DNA of 64,000 nucleotides from contig JAJHZJ010000496.1 of NCBI GenBank assembly GCA_023548195.1, positions 8,543,644-8,607,643 of the forward strand, written 5' to 3'. This DNA is from Bettongia penicillata ogilbyi (Eukaryota; Chordata; Mammalia; Diprotodontia; Potoroidae). The notes under the pieces are model-generated. The model had not been told where the DNA came from and searched no databases. It saw nothing but the letters and a program-made list of their open reading frames with translations. Numbering within the stretch: position 1 is the stretch's first letter; each line of letters opens with the position of its first letter. Positions 46,790 through 57,499 of this stretch are shown piece by piece. Made by a program: the position numbers and the translations under genes.

Positions 46790-48465
46790 ATGGCTCTCTA
46801 CAGTGCTCCAATCTTCGACTCAGAAACAAGAGGAAAAGCCATGGAACCAAAAATGAGCACAGACCAAAGAAGGGTGTCATTGTTATGTCCCAGAAAGGAA
46901 GTTCAGACTGGTTGGTGGTGACTGTGAAAGCCAGGCAGCACTGAAGCCAAAGCTGAAAAGCACAAGGAAGAAGGGAAAGAGCACTCGGGTGATAGAAAGC
47001 AGAATCAACAGTAACCAGAGTAGGGATGAAAAGAAATGCTGACTGGAGGGCTACTGGCTTCCATGAAGTCCCTGCAAATACATGCATATTAGATAACTGC
47101 TCAAACTGAGGCATGATTTTTTTAAAAGATGAAATTATAATCAATAGGTATTTCTAGAAGGACTGATTTCAAACTTTGTTCCAAATTAGAGCTTTTACAG
47201 AAGGGGTTCCCATTAATTACCTGGAGACCAAACATGTCCAGAGGTCCTACGGACTCCTGACATAATACCTAAGCTGTTTCTGAGCTGGTCTTTCAGGGAC
47301 TCAGAGATGAGGGGAGATTTGAAGAGGCTCCATAATCTAAATGTTAGGCTGTACCACTGTAGCTAATCCATATTACCTGCCCCAGCAGGGTTTTTGAGGC
47401 CCTGAAGCTTGGATCTATGAACTTGTAAATAACATAGGCTAGCCTGGTTCTCCATCTATGGGAACATGAAGATTCATAGATAAAGGAGTCTAAATTGGGC
47501 CTGATGGATTTGCAAAAGCCAAATCATACTATTCAAAGTCTTTAGCTCTAGGACACTTAGATAAATAAGAAAACCAATCAGGAGTGCTCTATTATGCGCA
47601 TATAAATTTAATCACAACTGCACTGACACCAGAAATGAGAAAAGCAGTGTTCTGGCTTTCCCCCTCAGCTTCCTCTTCATAGACAGCTCATTTATACAGT
47701 CTTACATAAATTAGAGCAAAGCCTAGAGGTACAAACACACAATATATTAAGTAAACACAAAGTATGAATATTTAAATCTATGCACCACATATAAGAATCT
47801 CTGGTCCTCACACCACAAAAGGAATCTCTGTTAAGGATTTTTTTAACAAGCCTTTAGTTTCAAGTATTCAGTTTAAAGTTTGCTGCTGCTGAGCAAGGAT
47901 GCTACAATGGGTCCCTGCAAAAGAGGTGATCCCTGGGAGAGGCAGCCTTCAGCCCTTCCAACTACCTGAGCTCCAAGAGAAACAAGGCAAGGCAGAGTTG
48001 GGCCTTTTCCAGGGGGAGGCCCAGTTGGAGTCAGTAGAGGAGGAAAGCCCAAGCAGCAGGTTCTCTGGACAGAAGCAATTAGATCCTCTCCTGGGGAAAA
48101 ACCAAGGCTAGGGATGTAAAATCTAGCCCTACATCATGGGAGGTAACAGAGGCAGGTCTAGTATGAACACATATTTTACCACTCTGGGAATACAGTCAGC
48201 CAGCCCTTAGACCAGGGGTGGCCTAAGATGCAGCCACCACCCCACCACATCATGGGTTGTAGGATGGGACAGAGTAACAAGCCCAGGTTAACTGGGAGGC
48301 CAAGCCCTTGAGAAGATCAGAATGAAAATGTGAAACTCAAGAGAAGACTAGCTACTAAGACAGTAACAGAAAAAGCAGACAGCAGGCACCTCTATGTTCA
48401 CATGACAAAGAATATCAATTAATAACTGATCTTTTCAAAGAGGTCTGGCCAGAATGGAGTCAGCC
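46790..48465. other. Unassigned stretch
   Basis: It contains a 131-codon minus-strand frame (46749-47144) and a 70-codon plus-strand frame (47899-48111). Neither has a recognisable domain or splice context, and the first overlaps the CR1/L3 end. The string 'caggggtggcctaagatgca' at 48216 resembles the start of a MITE, but no partner end was found. Confidence 0.4.
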
Positions 48466-48469
48466 TGGT

Positions 48470-48560
48470 GCCATATAGTGGATCTGGTGTCAGAAAACCT
48501 GGACTCCAACAGGCCTTCAAGTTCCTCCACTTCTGAGGCCCAGTCTTTCATATCAGAAGT
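48470..48560 (+). repeat. SINE fragment
   Basis: 'ggtgccatatagtggatctg' and 'gtgtcagaaaacctggactc' match the SINE head. The rest is lost. Confidence 0.5.
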
Positions 48561-48709
48561 GAAACCAGCAAAGGAAGGAAGGATACTTCAGGGACCCCAA
48601 AAAAAGCTTGCCCAGGAACTGGCATTCTCTTAAGGAAAAATTCTCTACTCGACCCAGAACGGGGAGGAGAAAGGCAAGAAAAAGAGTTATGAATCAAAGC
48701 TTCCTGATT

Positions 48710-48990
48710 TCCCTGGCTTCTTTCAGGTTCCAACTAAAAACCTCAGCTTCTGTAAGAAAGCCTTTCCTGATCTCCCTTAGTTAAAAGGGCCTTCCCTCTG
48801 GGGTTATCTCCAATTTATCTCGTATGTATCTTGTGTGTACACAGTTGTTTGCACACTGTCTCCTCCATTAGATGGTGAAATGAGCTTCATGAAAGCAGGG
48901 ACTGTCATTTTAGCCTTTTGTTGTAAACACAGCACTTAGCATAGTGCCTGACACACAGTAGATACTTAATAGATGCTTGTTCTTTTGACT
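48710..48990 (+). mobile_element. L2 3' end
   Basis: 'ctggcttctttcaggttcca', 'aagcctttcctgatctccct', 'tctccaatttatctcgtatg' and 'tagtgcctgacacacagtag' (to 'ataatagatgcttg'-like end) are colinear with the L2 terminus. Confidence 0.8.
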
Positions 48991-49039
48991 ATTTGATCCA
49001 ATCAAGCACATTAAGTAAATGTGTGCTGCTAATAAAGAA

Positions 49040-49125
49040 CCCCAAGACTTCAGAGTTGGAAGGAATACCATCAGCCATCAATGTCATCCCACTCCTGCTA
49101 ACAAGGACTTGTGCTTGCCCCTCCA
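49040..49125 (+). repeat. CR1/L3 or MIR-type fragment
   Basis: 'acttcagagttggaaggaat' and 'accatcagccatcaatgtca' resemble the opening of CR1/L3 3' copies. It is short and uncertain. Confidence 0.35.
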
Positions 49126-49129
49126 CCAC

Positions 49130-52070
49130 ATACTGACACCAGAAATGAGCAGCCAGGAAGCAATTCTACCAACTTCAGGTGAATGGGCAGGGAAAATCAA
49201 GAAAGAGGAAAACTTCCTCCACAGGCTGATAATAAGCCAATCCCATTGCTTTCTCTTCAGCCACTAGGAACCAGAAATGTCCCGGTCCCTCCAAGCCCAG
49301 GTCGATATAGTTCTCAGAGTGTTTATTAGTGAAGATAAAATGATTCACAAGAAATGGTTCTATTGTAAGGGACCTGCCCATAGGCCAGCTCCAAGTAAAA
49401 TTCCTTTAAGACAACAGTGTTGGCGTTACCTCAAGCTTCTGACACATCTATTGCAAGAACATTGTTTTAACAAAGCATGCAACACATGCTAGTGGAAGAA
49501 AAAATGGATAGTTCATACTTTTTTTTATAATTCATATTCATAAAGTAAATTCTGTCTCATTGTGACAACTATGAGTGACAGAATATAATTCTGAGTGTCC
49601 ACCTGGTGCTGTAGACTAAGCCTGGATGGGGAAAAGTCCACTGTACTTTCTTTGAATGTTGGCTGCCTTTTATGATGCTCAAGAAGCCCTTGTGACCTCT
49701 ACCTGATCAACAGAGTGAATTCTGCCCATCAGAGAAGAGAGGAAGAAAGGGGCAGAGGGAAAGAGAAAGAAACAAGAAAAGGGAAGGAAGAGGAGGTTGG
49801 AAATGTTCTCCCACTCCCCAGCCCTCATTATTTTGGCCATCCTAAAGTCTATTCCATTTATAATACTAAACTCATGCTTTCAAGGAAACAGTTACTCACA
49901 TAAGGAAAGTGAAGCCTGCCTGTACACTAAGTACAAAAGGGGAAATTTGAACCACATTGTTAGCAAATAAATCCCTATGGGGACAAAGCATTTTATAATA
50001 TAATAATGTTTTATTTTATTCTGAAAATGTCTGTGCTCATTTAGTGACATAAGTATGCTACAAACATTTTTGCCAGGCATCCATTAGGTTCATGAAAATT
50101 CTCAACACAATTTAAAAAAAAAAAAAAAAAAAAAAGGTTTTTAAGGACACTTGAACAACCACTTTGTGAAATCATCAGTAAAAATTTCTAACAGTCCCAG
50201 CTGTTCTATAAAAGAGTTCCATCTTTATTTTGTTTTAATTACTCAAACAAATGCTTGAGCACATCTGATTTGAAATAGGGAGAGGGGATAACAAAAACCT
50301 TTAGTTTGGGAAAATAAGGGTCATTAAGACCTAAATAAAATTAACTTCAAGTTTCTTTAAACAAAGTGACCACTAAATTCTCCCTTGGCCTAAATAAGTC
50401 AGTTCCATTAACTCTTCCTGTCACTGAGCCCCTGTCCATCCCTTCTACATCCCACTCATAAGCGATTTCCTTGAACACAGTCATCTACCTCCTTGATGGC
50501 TCCCCTCCTCTTTCTCAGAACTCTTACAATGCCTTTTTTGAATCTCTCATCATATTCTACTTTATGTCTTACTTCTCTAAGTGATTGGCTTTTCCCTAAT
50601 CACTTGTGAGGTGTTGGCAGGCATGTGTCTTATCTTTGGCAGTTGGTACTTCATGCAATGCTTGATGCAATTTAAGCTCTTAAAAACTTCTCCATCCAAC
50701 TGTGTTGAACTTGTGCACATCTTTTTTTTTTTAACAAAAATTTGAAAACTTGATGTTTGTGAAATGAGAACTTGTCCACATCCTCAGCACTTTGCAGAAG
50801 TGTTTAGTATGAATGGTGAAAGAAACAAAGAATGAAAACATGTATGTAAGTATTTACTCTGTGCTAAACTCCAGGGACACAAATGGGTGAGGGGAGAGGA
50901 GAGAGGGGACCAGCCACGTCATCTAGGAATGTGAATTGGAGTCTTTGGCTCACAGCAGCAAAGCAGAAAGCAGTAAAGCAGCAGGGAGTGTAGCTTCTTC
51001 CCTGTGGTTTTCACTAATAAAAATTATTTGCAATTCAGATATTTAACCATTTGACCAAGGACTCTGGTGGTAAAAGCTTCCTTTTCCAGGACTTCAGCAG
51101 CTATTGCTGCTTTGGAGGTAAGGGTTCAGGACTGGCAGAAACATATTTCCACAAGAATTGCTTCCCGAATGACTGGCTGCAGGAGCTAAAGATCTTGCTG
51201 TTTCCAGAGTTCTTGATTTCAGGATCCTTGCCTGTCTCCATTGGCATCTAAAGGGAGGCAGGAGGGAAGGTGGTAGCAGTGACTGGATTTAACTGTCATA
51301 TGCCACCCCATCTCTTCTTTAGGGTGGTGTGCTGCTTCAGTTAAACTGGTTTTCCTTCTCTATCAAGCGATACATGGTCAACTGTTATTTAGGATAGTTT
51401 GCTGCAGTGGTCTAGACTGGAAGCATGGCCAAGAGTCTGAGAGCTCTACTGTTCCCAAGGCTGTTGCTGATCAAGGGTTGAGGTTGCTAGTGGAAAGGAT
51501 GGCAGGTCCATTCTCTAACAGATTTCAATCAGGTAAAATTATTCTTCCCATGTAACGTATTCATTCAAGCAAGAGAATAGCTCTCAAGCACAAGTAAGAT
51601 ATACAAACCAAGCCAAAGAAAGTCTTTAGCAATGGTTTTCCAACACACTAAATAGACACAGTAATCAACTACTACACAAGTAATAAAAACAAGAGATCTT
51701 CTCAATTCTCTTCAGTCACCTCCGGAAACAAGAGTTGAAAATTCACCCTGTTTTTAATAAAAGCAGACTTAACAGCTTCATTAATACCTGTCCCTACTGG
51801 AATATCATATTCAAAATAAACTGTTTAATCCATAGTAATACTGCAAGTGGTGTAGTACTTCCCAACAGAGAAATGCTTTCCCATGCCCATGCAAATTCTT
51901 CCCAGACTGTATACACACAACTGTGAGGAGATAAGAAAAAATAAAATAACCTAGATGTCCATGACCTTATAAAAATCCTCAGCTGACCCATATTTGATTA
52001 TATTTCACCCAACCACTACCTCTCCTCAGCTCCCCAGAGAATAAGACATTGGGCGCTATTATCTGGTTGT
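49130..52070. other. Unassigned stretch with 22-nt A run
   Basis: No named repeat or gene. A homopolymer of 22 A lies at 50114-50135. The region 50400-50830 has faint L2-like words only. A 28-nt exon-like segment (51090-51117, plus) is discussed as a finding. Confidence 0.4.
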
Positions 52071-52079
52071 AGCTGAAAA

Positions 52080-52215
52080 CACCTGTCTATGCTGGATCTC
52101 TCTAAAGAAATGTGAGCTCCCTGAAAGCAGGGATCATCCCTCTTTTCTCTATATGGCCAAAGCATAGCAGAGCTTTGCATAACTGAGCGCTTAATAAATG
52201 CTTTCTCATTCATAA
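52080..52215 (+). repeat. L2 3' end
   Basis: 'gtgagctccctgaaagcagg' and 'gagcgcttaataaatgcttt' identify it. Confidence 0.7.
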
Positions 52216-52219
52216 ACAT

Positions 52220-52920
52220 CTATGAAATCAAGACTGACATTTAGCCTATTAACATCTGTTCAACAAATGTAGGTAGCTTTCCCAATCATTCTTCAAAGTA
52301 AACCAAAACTGTGCATATCACGGAAGTTTCATTCTTATATTACCAGATACCTAAAACCCTGGACCACAGATTTAATTTGTAGTTGAACATTCAAAGGGGA
52401 CCAGCAAAATTTATATTTGTGCCGGTAAAAACCAAGCTCATTAGGATCAATAATTGTCTGCTCGTTCAGGTTTTCTTCCATTTCCACACTTTTCTAACTG
52501 AACATGTCAATGCCTACACAAAAGTAGGCAAAGATTTTTTTTTAAATCAAAAATAAGGAGCTATTTAAAATAGTTAAACAAACCCTGCTACTCAGTGATA
52601 CAATGAAACTTAAGTGGGAAACAAACTGAAAAGGTCTGAAATTCCCTCAGGAGGATAGCAAGCAATATACTTCTCATCAAAGAAACCAGCTCCAAACCAA
52701 ATCAAATTATCCGTGGTTGTCTGGCCTACACTGTCACAGGCATCTAGCTTTTTGCCATTTTGACAGTCTCACTGCAAACCTCTCTTAATCTACAATGAGA
52801 ACCAACCACAATGAGCCAGGGCAACTCCAGTTATTTACCAATAATGTTTACTGAATTCCACTAACACACAAAGAAATCCCAGCCGCTGGACTGGGGCAGC
52901 ATGCTAACTCCACATCCTGC
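52220..52920. other. Unassigned stretch
   Basis: Nothing is recognised. Confidence 0.4.
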
Positions 52921-52924
52921 TGCC

Positions 52925-53160
52925 TACTCTCAGGAAACCTGAACTTCACTCTGGATCCATCCTTGGTGGACTTTCCCCTCATCTTGCCCAGATCCATACC
53001 TTGACACCAAATCCTAGCCCCTCAAATATCTCCATGGCCTACCTTCCTCTCCCCATCCAAATGTAAAGTCCTTGAGGGCAAGGACTGTCTTATTTGCTTT
53101 TATTTGTCCCCCCCAGCACCTGGCACGGTAGTGTAATAGTAAATGCTCAACAAAAGCTCT
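52925..53160 (+). repeat. L2 3' end
   Basis: 'tgtaaagtccttgagggcaa', 'ggactgtcttatttgctttt' and 'agcacctggcacggtagtgt' with 'aaatgctcaacaaaagc' match. The 5' part is diverged. Confidence 0.65.
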
Positions 53161-53351
53161 ACTGGAAAAAAGGCATTAGAAATCTCAAAGGGACAATAAC
53201 AAATGATGTGATATAGCTGTAGAACACGGAGAAGTATCTTACAAAGAGAGATGGATTCCCTCTAGCATAAAAGAAACACTGATTTAAAAAAACAGCCCAA
53301 GAGCAGGGGCATATAACCATACACATTCAAAACATACAGCGCTAGAGAAAT

Positions 53352-53366
53352 AAAGACTTCATGTGG
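53352..53366. repeat. Target-site duplication, left copy
   Basis: The 15-mer aaagacttcatgtgg recurs exactly at 56166-56180 on the other side of the L1-type element. It is preceded by T, giving T/AAAG on this strand, which fits the L1 endonuclease preference (TTTT/A-like on the opposite strand). Confidence 0.95.
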
Positions 53367-54008
53367 GGGGAGGAGCCAAGATGGCGGAGTAGAAAGACTC
53401 ATGTATGCTAGCTCCGAACCCACAGCCCATGTATTTTCTGTAAAAAGAACTCCCCACAAATTCTGGAGCACTGCAAGCCGCGCAGAAACACAGTGGAAGA
53501 GATTTCCATTCCAAAGAGCGCTGGAAAGCTGTCCCCAGAGGTCTGTCACGCTCTGGCCGCAGAGCCCACCCCTGCTCTGCCCTGGCCGCCTGGCCCCAGA
53601 GGAACAGATCCGAGCAGGCTTCAAGGACGGAAGCTCCACTGACTGCGAAGGTCCCTCCACCCACAGGCACTACAGGTCAGTGAGAAAGATTTCTGGGCTG
53701 GCCCAGAGGGGAGAGGGGAGTCTCCGTGACTCGGGCCCCCTCGAGAGGGAGCAGCAGAGGCAGCGGCAGGAGCTCAGGGCCAATACCAATGGTCTCTGAA
53801 TAAACCCCCTGAGGGAACTGAGCCTGGAAGGCGGCCCTGCCCCCACCTGAGCACCAGAACTTAAGCTCACATTGAATAGCAGCCACACCCTCCCCTGAAA
53901 GCCCTGAGGCTGGGGAGCAGCATTTGAATCTCAGACCCCAAGCACTAGCTGGGCAGATCTAGGCAGGGGTGGACAAGAATCTCAGAACTCAAGTAACTGG
54001 CTGGGAAA
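53367..54008 (+). promoter_or_regulatory. L1-type 5' UTR with YY1-like site
   Basis: The segment ccaagatggcgg at about 53375-53386 matches the YY1 site that sets the transcription start of mammalian L1 elements. The 5' UTR is GC-richer than its surroundings and holds several CpGs. The open frames on both strands here (for example 53401-53799) are incidental to its composition. Promoter function is inferred from position and motif, not shown. Confidence 0.65.
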
Positions 54009-55105
54009 ATGCCCAGAAAAGGGAAGAAAAATAAGACCATAGAAAGCTACTTTCTTGGGGGACAGATGTTCCTGCCTTTCATTTCTGATGACGAGGAACA
54101 ATTCTTACCATCAGGGAAAGACATGGAGGTCGGGGTCTCTGTATCCCAGACATCTCAGGTGGATGTCCGGTGGACTCAGGCCATGGAAGAGCTCAAAAAG
54201 GATGTTGAAAATCAAGTTAGACAGGTGGAGGAAAAACTGGGAAGAGAAATGAGAGAGATGCAAGAAAAGCATGAAAAACAGGTCAATACCCTGCTAAAGG
54301 AGACCCAAAAAAATGCTGAAGAAAATAACACCTTGAAAAATAGGCTCACTCAATTGGCAAAAGAGGTTCAAAAAGCCAATGAGGAGAAGAATGCTTTCAA
54401 AAGCAGAATTAGCCAAATGGAAAAAGAGGCTCAAAAGCTCAATGAAGTAAATAGTTCTCTCAAAATTAGAATGGAACAGATGGAGTCTAATGACTTTCTG
54501 AGAAATCAAGAAATCACAAAACAAAACCAAAAGAATGAAAAAATGGAAGAGAATGTGATATATCTCATGGGAAAAACAACTGATCTGGAAAATAGATCCA
54601 GGAGAGACAATTTAAAAATTATGGGACTACCTGAAAGCCATGATCCAAAAAAGAGCCTAGACATCATCTTTCATGATATTATCAAGGAAAACTGCCCTGA
54701 GATTCTAGAACCAGAGGGCAAAAGAAGTATTGAAGGAATCCATCGATCACCGCCTGAGATCCAAAAAGAGAAACTCCTAGGAACATTGTGGCCAAATTCC
54801 AGAATTCCTAGGTCAAGGAGAAAATATTGCAAGCAGCTAAAAAGAAACAATTCCAGTATTGTGGAAATACAATCAGGATAACTCAAGATCTAGCAGCTTC
54901 TACATTAAGGGATCAAAGGGTGTGGAATAGGATATTCCAGAAGTCAAAGGAAGTAGGATTCAAACCAAGAATCACCTACCCAGCAAAACTGAGTATAATA
55001 CTTCAGGGGAAAATATGGTCGTTCAATGAAACAGAGGACTTTCAAGCATTCTTGATGAAAAGACCAGAGCTGAAAAGAAAATTTGACTTTCAAACACAAG
55101 AATGA
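54009..55105 (+). pseudogene. L1 ORF1 (RNA-binding protein), frameshifted
   Basis: ORF1 proteins are trimeric nucleic-acid chaperones that coat the element RNA. Visible are a basic start (MPRKGKKNKT), a long heptad-rich coiled coil at about residues 55-190, and the start of the RRM domain ('TDLENRSRRDNLKIMGLPES', 191-210). The C-terminal domain continues in a second frame from about 54770: 'TIRITQDLAAST', 'YPAKLSIILQGKIWSFNE' and 'DFQAFLMKRP', ending at 55105. A one-base shift near 54770 and an in-frame TAG at 54809-54811 break it. The ATG at 54009 is chosen because it opens the basic N-terminus directly after the 5' UTR. Confidence 0.9.
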
Positions 55106-55239
55106 GAAGAAGCATGAAAAAGTAAACAGCAAAGAGAAGTCATAAGGGACTTACCAAAGGTGAACTGTTTACATTCCTACATGGAAAGACAGTATTTGTA
55201 ACTCTTAAAACTTTTCAGTACCTGGGTAGTTGGTGGGAC

Positions 55240-55288
55240 CACACACACACACGCGCGTGCGCGCGCGTACACACATGCACACACATAC
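55240..55288. repeat. CA/CG alternating purine-pyrimidine tract
   Basis: About 49 nt of (CA)n, (CG)n and (CA)n with one ATG break form an alternating Pu-Py run. The CG core (55252-55268) has the strongest Z-DNA potential. It lies just after ORF1 inside the element. Confidence 0.8.
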
Positions 55289-55811
55289 AGAGACAGAGAG
55301 CACAGAGTGAATTGAATAGGATGGGACCATATCTTGAAAGAAATTAAGGTAAACAGTGAGAGAGAAATGTAGTGGGAGGAGAGAGGGTGAAATGCAATGG
55401 GGTAAATTATCTCTCATTCAAGAGGCAAGCAGGAGACTTTTTAGTGGAGGGAAAAAGAGGACAGCTGAGGAAAAAAAAACATGAAGTTTACCCTCATCAC
55501 ATTTGACTAAAGGAAGGAATAAAATGCACACTCATTTTGGTATGAAAACCTATCTTACAATACAGGAAAGTGGGGGAGAAGGAGATAAGCAGAGAGGGAG
55601 GGATGATGGAAGGGAGGGCAATGGGAGGAGGGAGCAATATGAAGTCAACACTCAGGGAGGGACAGGATCAAAGACAGAATAGAAACAATGGGGGGCAGGA
55701 TAGGATGGAGGGAAATACAGTTAGTCTTACAAAACACAACTATTATCGAAGTCATTTGCAAAACTACACAGATAGGGCCTATACTGAATTGCCTGCCTTC
55801 CCAAAGGGAAT

Positions 55812-55833
55812 GGGTGGGGAGGGAGGGATGGGG
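55812..55833 (+). other. Predicted G-quadruplex motif in element 3' region
   Basis: Runs GGG, GGGG, GGG, GGG and GGGG have loops of 1-2 nt. A second motif lies at 56030-56055 (GGGG, GGGGGG, GGGG, GGGG; loops 1, 1, 6). L1 3' UTRs are known to carry such motifs on the sense strand. Confidence 0.6.
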
Positions 55834-56165
55834 AGAAGTTGGAACTCAAAGTTTTAGGAACAACTGTTTAGTATTGTTCTTGCTACTAGGAAATAAGAAA
55901 TACAGTTAATGGGGAATAGAAAGTCATCTGGCCCTACAGGACAAAAGAGAAGATGGGGACAAGAGAAGGGAGGGATGCTAGAAGAGAGGGCACATTGGTG
56001 ATAGGGGAAATTAGAATGCTCGGTGTATTGGGGTGGGGGGAGGGGAGAAATGGGGAGAAAATTTGGAACCCAAAATGTTGTGAAAATGAATGTAAAAAGT
56101 TAAATAAATAAATTTACATTAAAATACATAAATGAATGAATGAATGAAATGGAAAAAGAAAAAAA

Positions 56166-56180
56166 AAAGACTTCATGTGG
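56166..56180. repeat. Target-site duplication, right copy
   Basis: Exact copy of 53352-53366, directly after the A-rich tail. The empty site would read across taaagacttcatgtgg into aaacagtatgg. Confidence 0.95.
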
Positions 56181-56424
56181 AAACAGTATGGAAAAGACTG
56201 GTCACAGTAAACATGCCCAGACCTATGACAGAAAGATACCAGGACAAAGTCTATTTCCACACTCAAAAAATACATGACTACTCAATATATTCAAATTTTC
56301 CTAACAGTAAAATGGTAAAGGACTCTGCTGTCTCCTTTACAAATCATAAATATTACTGGGGATAAAATTATTTGCAAGATGGGCTAGAATACTTTGGTTT
56401 TCACCATTTTTAAACCAAGTTTGG

Positions 56425-56625
56425 AAGGCAGCTAGTGTACAGTGGGAAGTGGGCATGAGTTTTGGTGCCAGACCTGAGTTGGGTATTAAGTAGCTTTAAC
56501 ACTAGTGTCAATTTACTCATCTGTAAAATACAGACAATATGTAGACCACCAACCGCACATGTTTGCTGTGAGCATTTGTTAACAAAGAGCATTTAAGTGT
56601 CTTGTAAACCTTTAAGCAACGTATC
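56425..56625 (+). repeat. MIR/THER-like SINE
   Basis: 'aggcagctagtgtacagtgg', 'caatttactcatctgtaaaa', 'tacagacaatatgtagacca' and 'gtcttgtaaacctttaagca' follow SINE order. Confidence 0.65.
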
Positions 56626-57190
56626 ACCTATTGATTTTAATAGTCTTCAAAATGGCTCAGGAAAAAGAAAACATCTATTGTTAATGTGGAGAAAAATGTG
56701 GGAGTTTATTCCAAATTAATTTCTCTCAGCCTAAGTCCAATCATTTAGTCTACTAAACAAATAATCTTACTTTTTCAAAACAATGTCACTATAGCACTGT
56801 AATTTTTTTTTATTAAGCACAGAAAATTTAATTGGTGGTAACTGAAGTGTTTGAAAGCATGATATTAAGAGTCTATAACATTTACATTAAACAACTTGAA
56901 AATGGAATCCATTAAAGATTCCACTATACAATTAAGATCAAACTGGGTCATATACCTATCATCATTAATCACCCAACATTTTATTATATACTTCATCAAT
57001 TACATTAAAAGGAACCAATTAGTAGAAAGTCTACTTCATTTATTGTAATTAATTTTTAATTCCTTTCAGTTATAGTAGAAGCTTGATTATCTGCCTTTAG
57101 GATTATCATTTTGAAACTAAAATATCCTATTATTCATGTCTAGAAGGGGCCTCCAACCTTCTCTGCTATTTAGAAAAAAAGGAAAGGCTA
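56625..57190. other. Unassigned AT-rich stretch
   Basis: No repeat or gene is recognised. Confidence 0.4.
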
Positions 57191-57194
57191 TTTA

Positions 57195-57385
57195 AAAACT
57201 CATAGAATCTAGAGCTACAAGAGACCTGAAGAAGCACCTACATTTTACATAGAAATTCAACTGTCTCACTCAGAGAGAGGTCCAGAGAGATTATGTTAGT
57301 CAACTCAAGTCACTCAGTTAGTAAGTAGCAAAACATGGATTGGAACCCAAGGACTCTGATTCTAAATCTGTGATATCACAGCGGG
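57195..57385 (+). repeat. MIR/THER-like SINE
   Basis: 'catagaatctagagctacaa', 'gagagaggtccagagagatt', 'gtcactcagttagtaagtag' and 'tggattggaacccaaggact' give a nearly full MIR-type core. Confidence 0.7.
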
Positions 57386-57499
57386 TATTCCCTCCAATAA
57401 GCAAATCATATCACATTCTTTCCTGCCCATTTTCCAATTATTCCAGCAGATGTGTGGCAAAGAGATTGGAGGCTATTTTAAATGCCCAGTCCTGAGGTG

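Larger units (their letters stand above)
45635..46790 (+). mobile_element. CR1/L3 LINE 3' region, interrupted
   Basis: Left part 45635-45692 ('cccaaagtagctcattccat', 'aactctaattattaaaaggc') continues after the MITE at 46136 ('ccttagatcaatcctgaaaa'). It then runs through 'caagtcttctccagattaaa', 'ctccagcttaacaatgtcct', 'gaccctcagatctttttttc' and 'cagctttgtgtcatctgaat' to 'cagtagtatagggccctcc'. This is the standard order of amniote CR1/L3 3' regions. A short L2 3' end appears inside at about 46325-46388. Confidence 0.75.
53367..56165 (+). mobile_element. Complete ORF1-only L1 element (half-L1/HAL1 type)
   Basis: Starts with ggggaggagccaagatggcg, which matches the first bases of mammalian L1 5' UTRs, and ends in an A-rich tail (about 56150-56165). 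Identical 15-bp target duplications flank it. In order it holds a CpG-containing 5' UTR (53367-54008), ORF1 (54009-55105, broken), and about 1.06 kb of G-rich untranslated sequence with a CA/CG repeat and quadruplex motifs. No endonuclease or reverse transcriptase ORF exists, and the tail follows ORF1 directly. That organisation, at 2.8 kb, is the half-L1 form known in mammals. It would have needed another L1's ORF2 protein to move. A deletion derivative of a full L1 is the alternative. Confidence 0.9.

Noticed and set aside
46749..47144. 131-codon minus-strand open frame
   Set aside because: Its C-terminal part (in low coordinates) reads antisense to the CR1/L3 end, it has no recognisable domain, and the hydrophobic runs are typical of antisense purine-rich DNA.
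47899..48111. 70-codon Gln/Glu-rich plus-strand frame
   Set aside because: Looks protein-like in composition, but it has no acceptor or donor, no domain, and there is no second exon nearby.
53262..53799. Open frames of 103-132 codons on both strands
   Set aside because: They lie in the GC-rich L1-type 5' UTR and some cross the element boundary at 53367, so they cannot be an ancestral gene.
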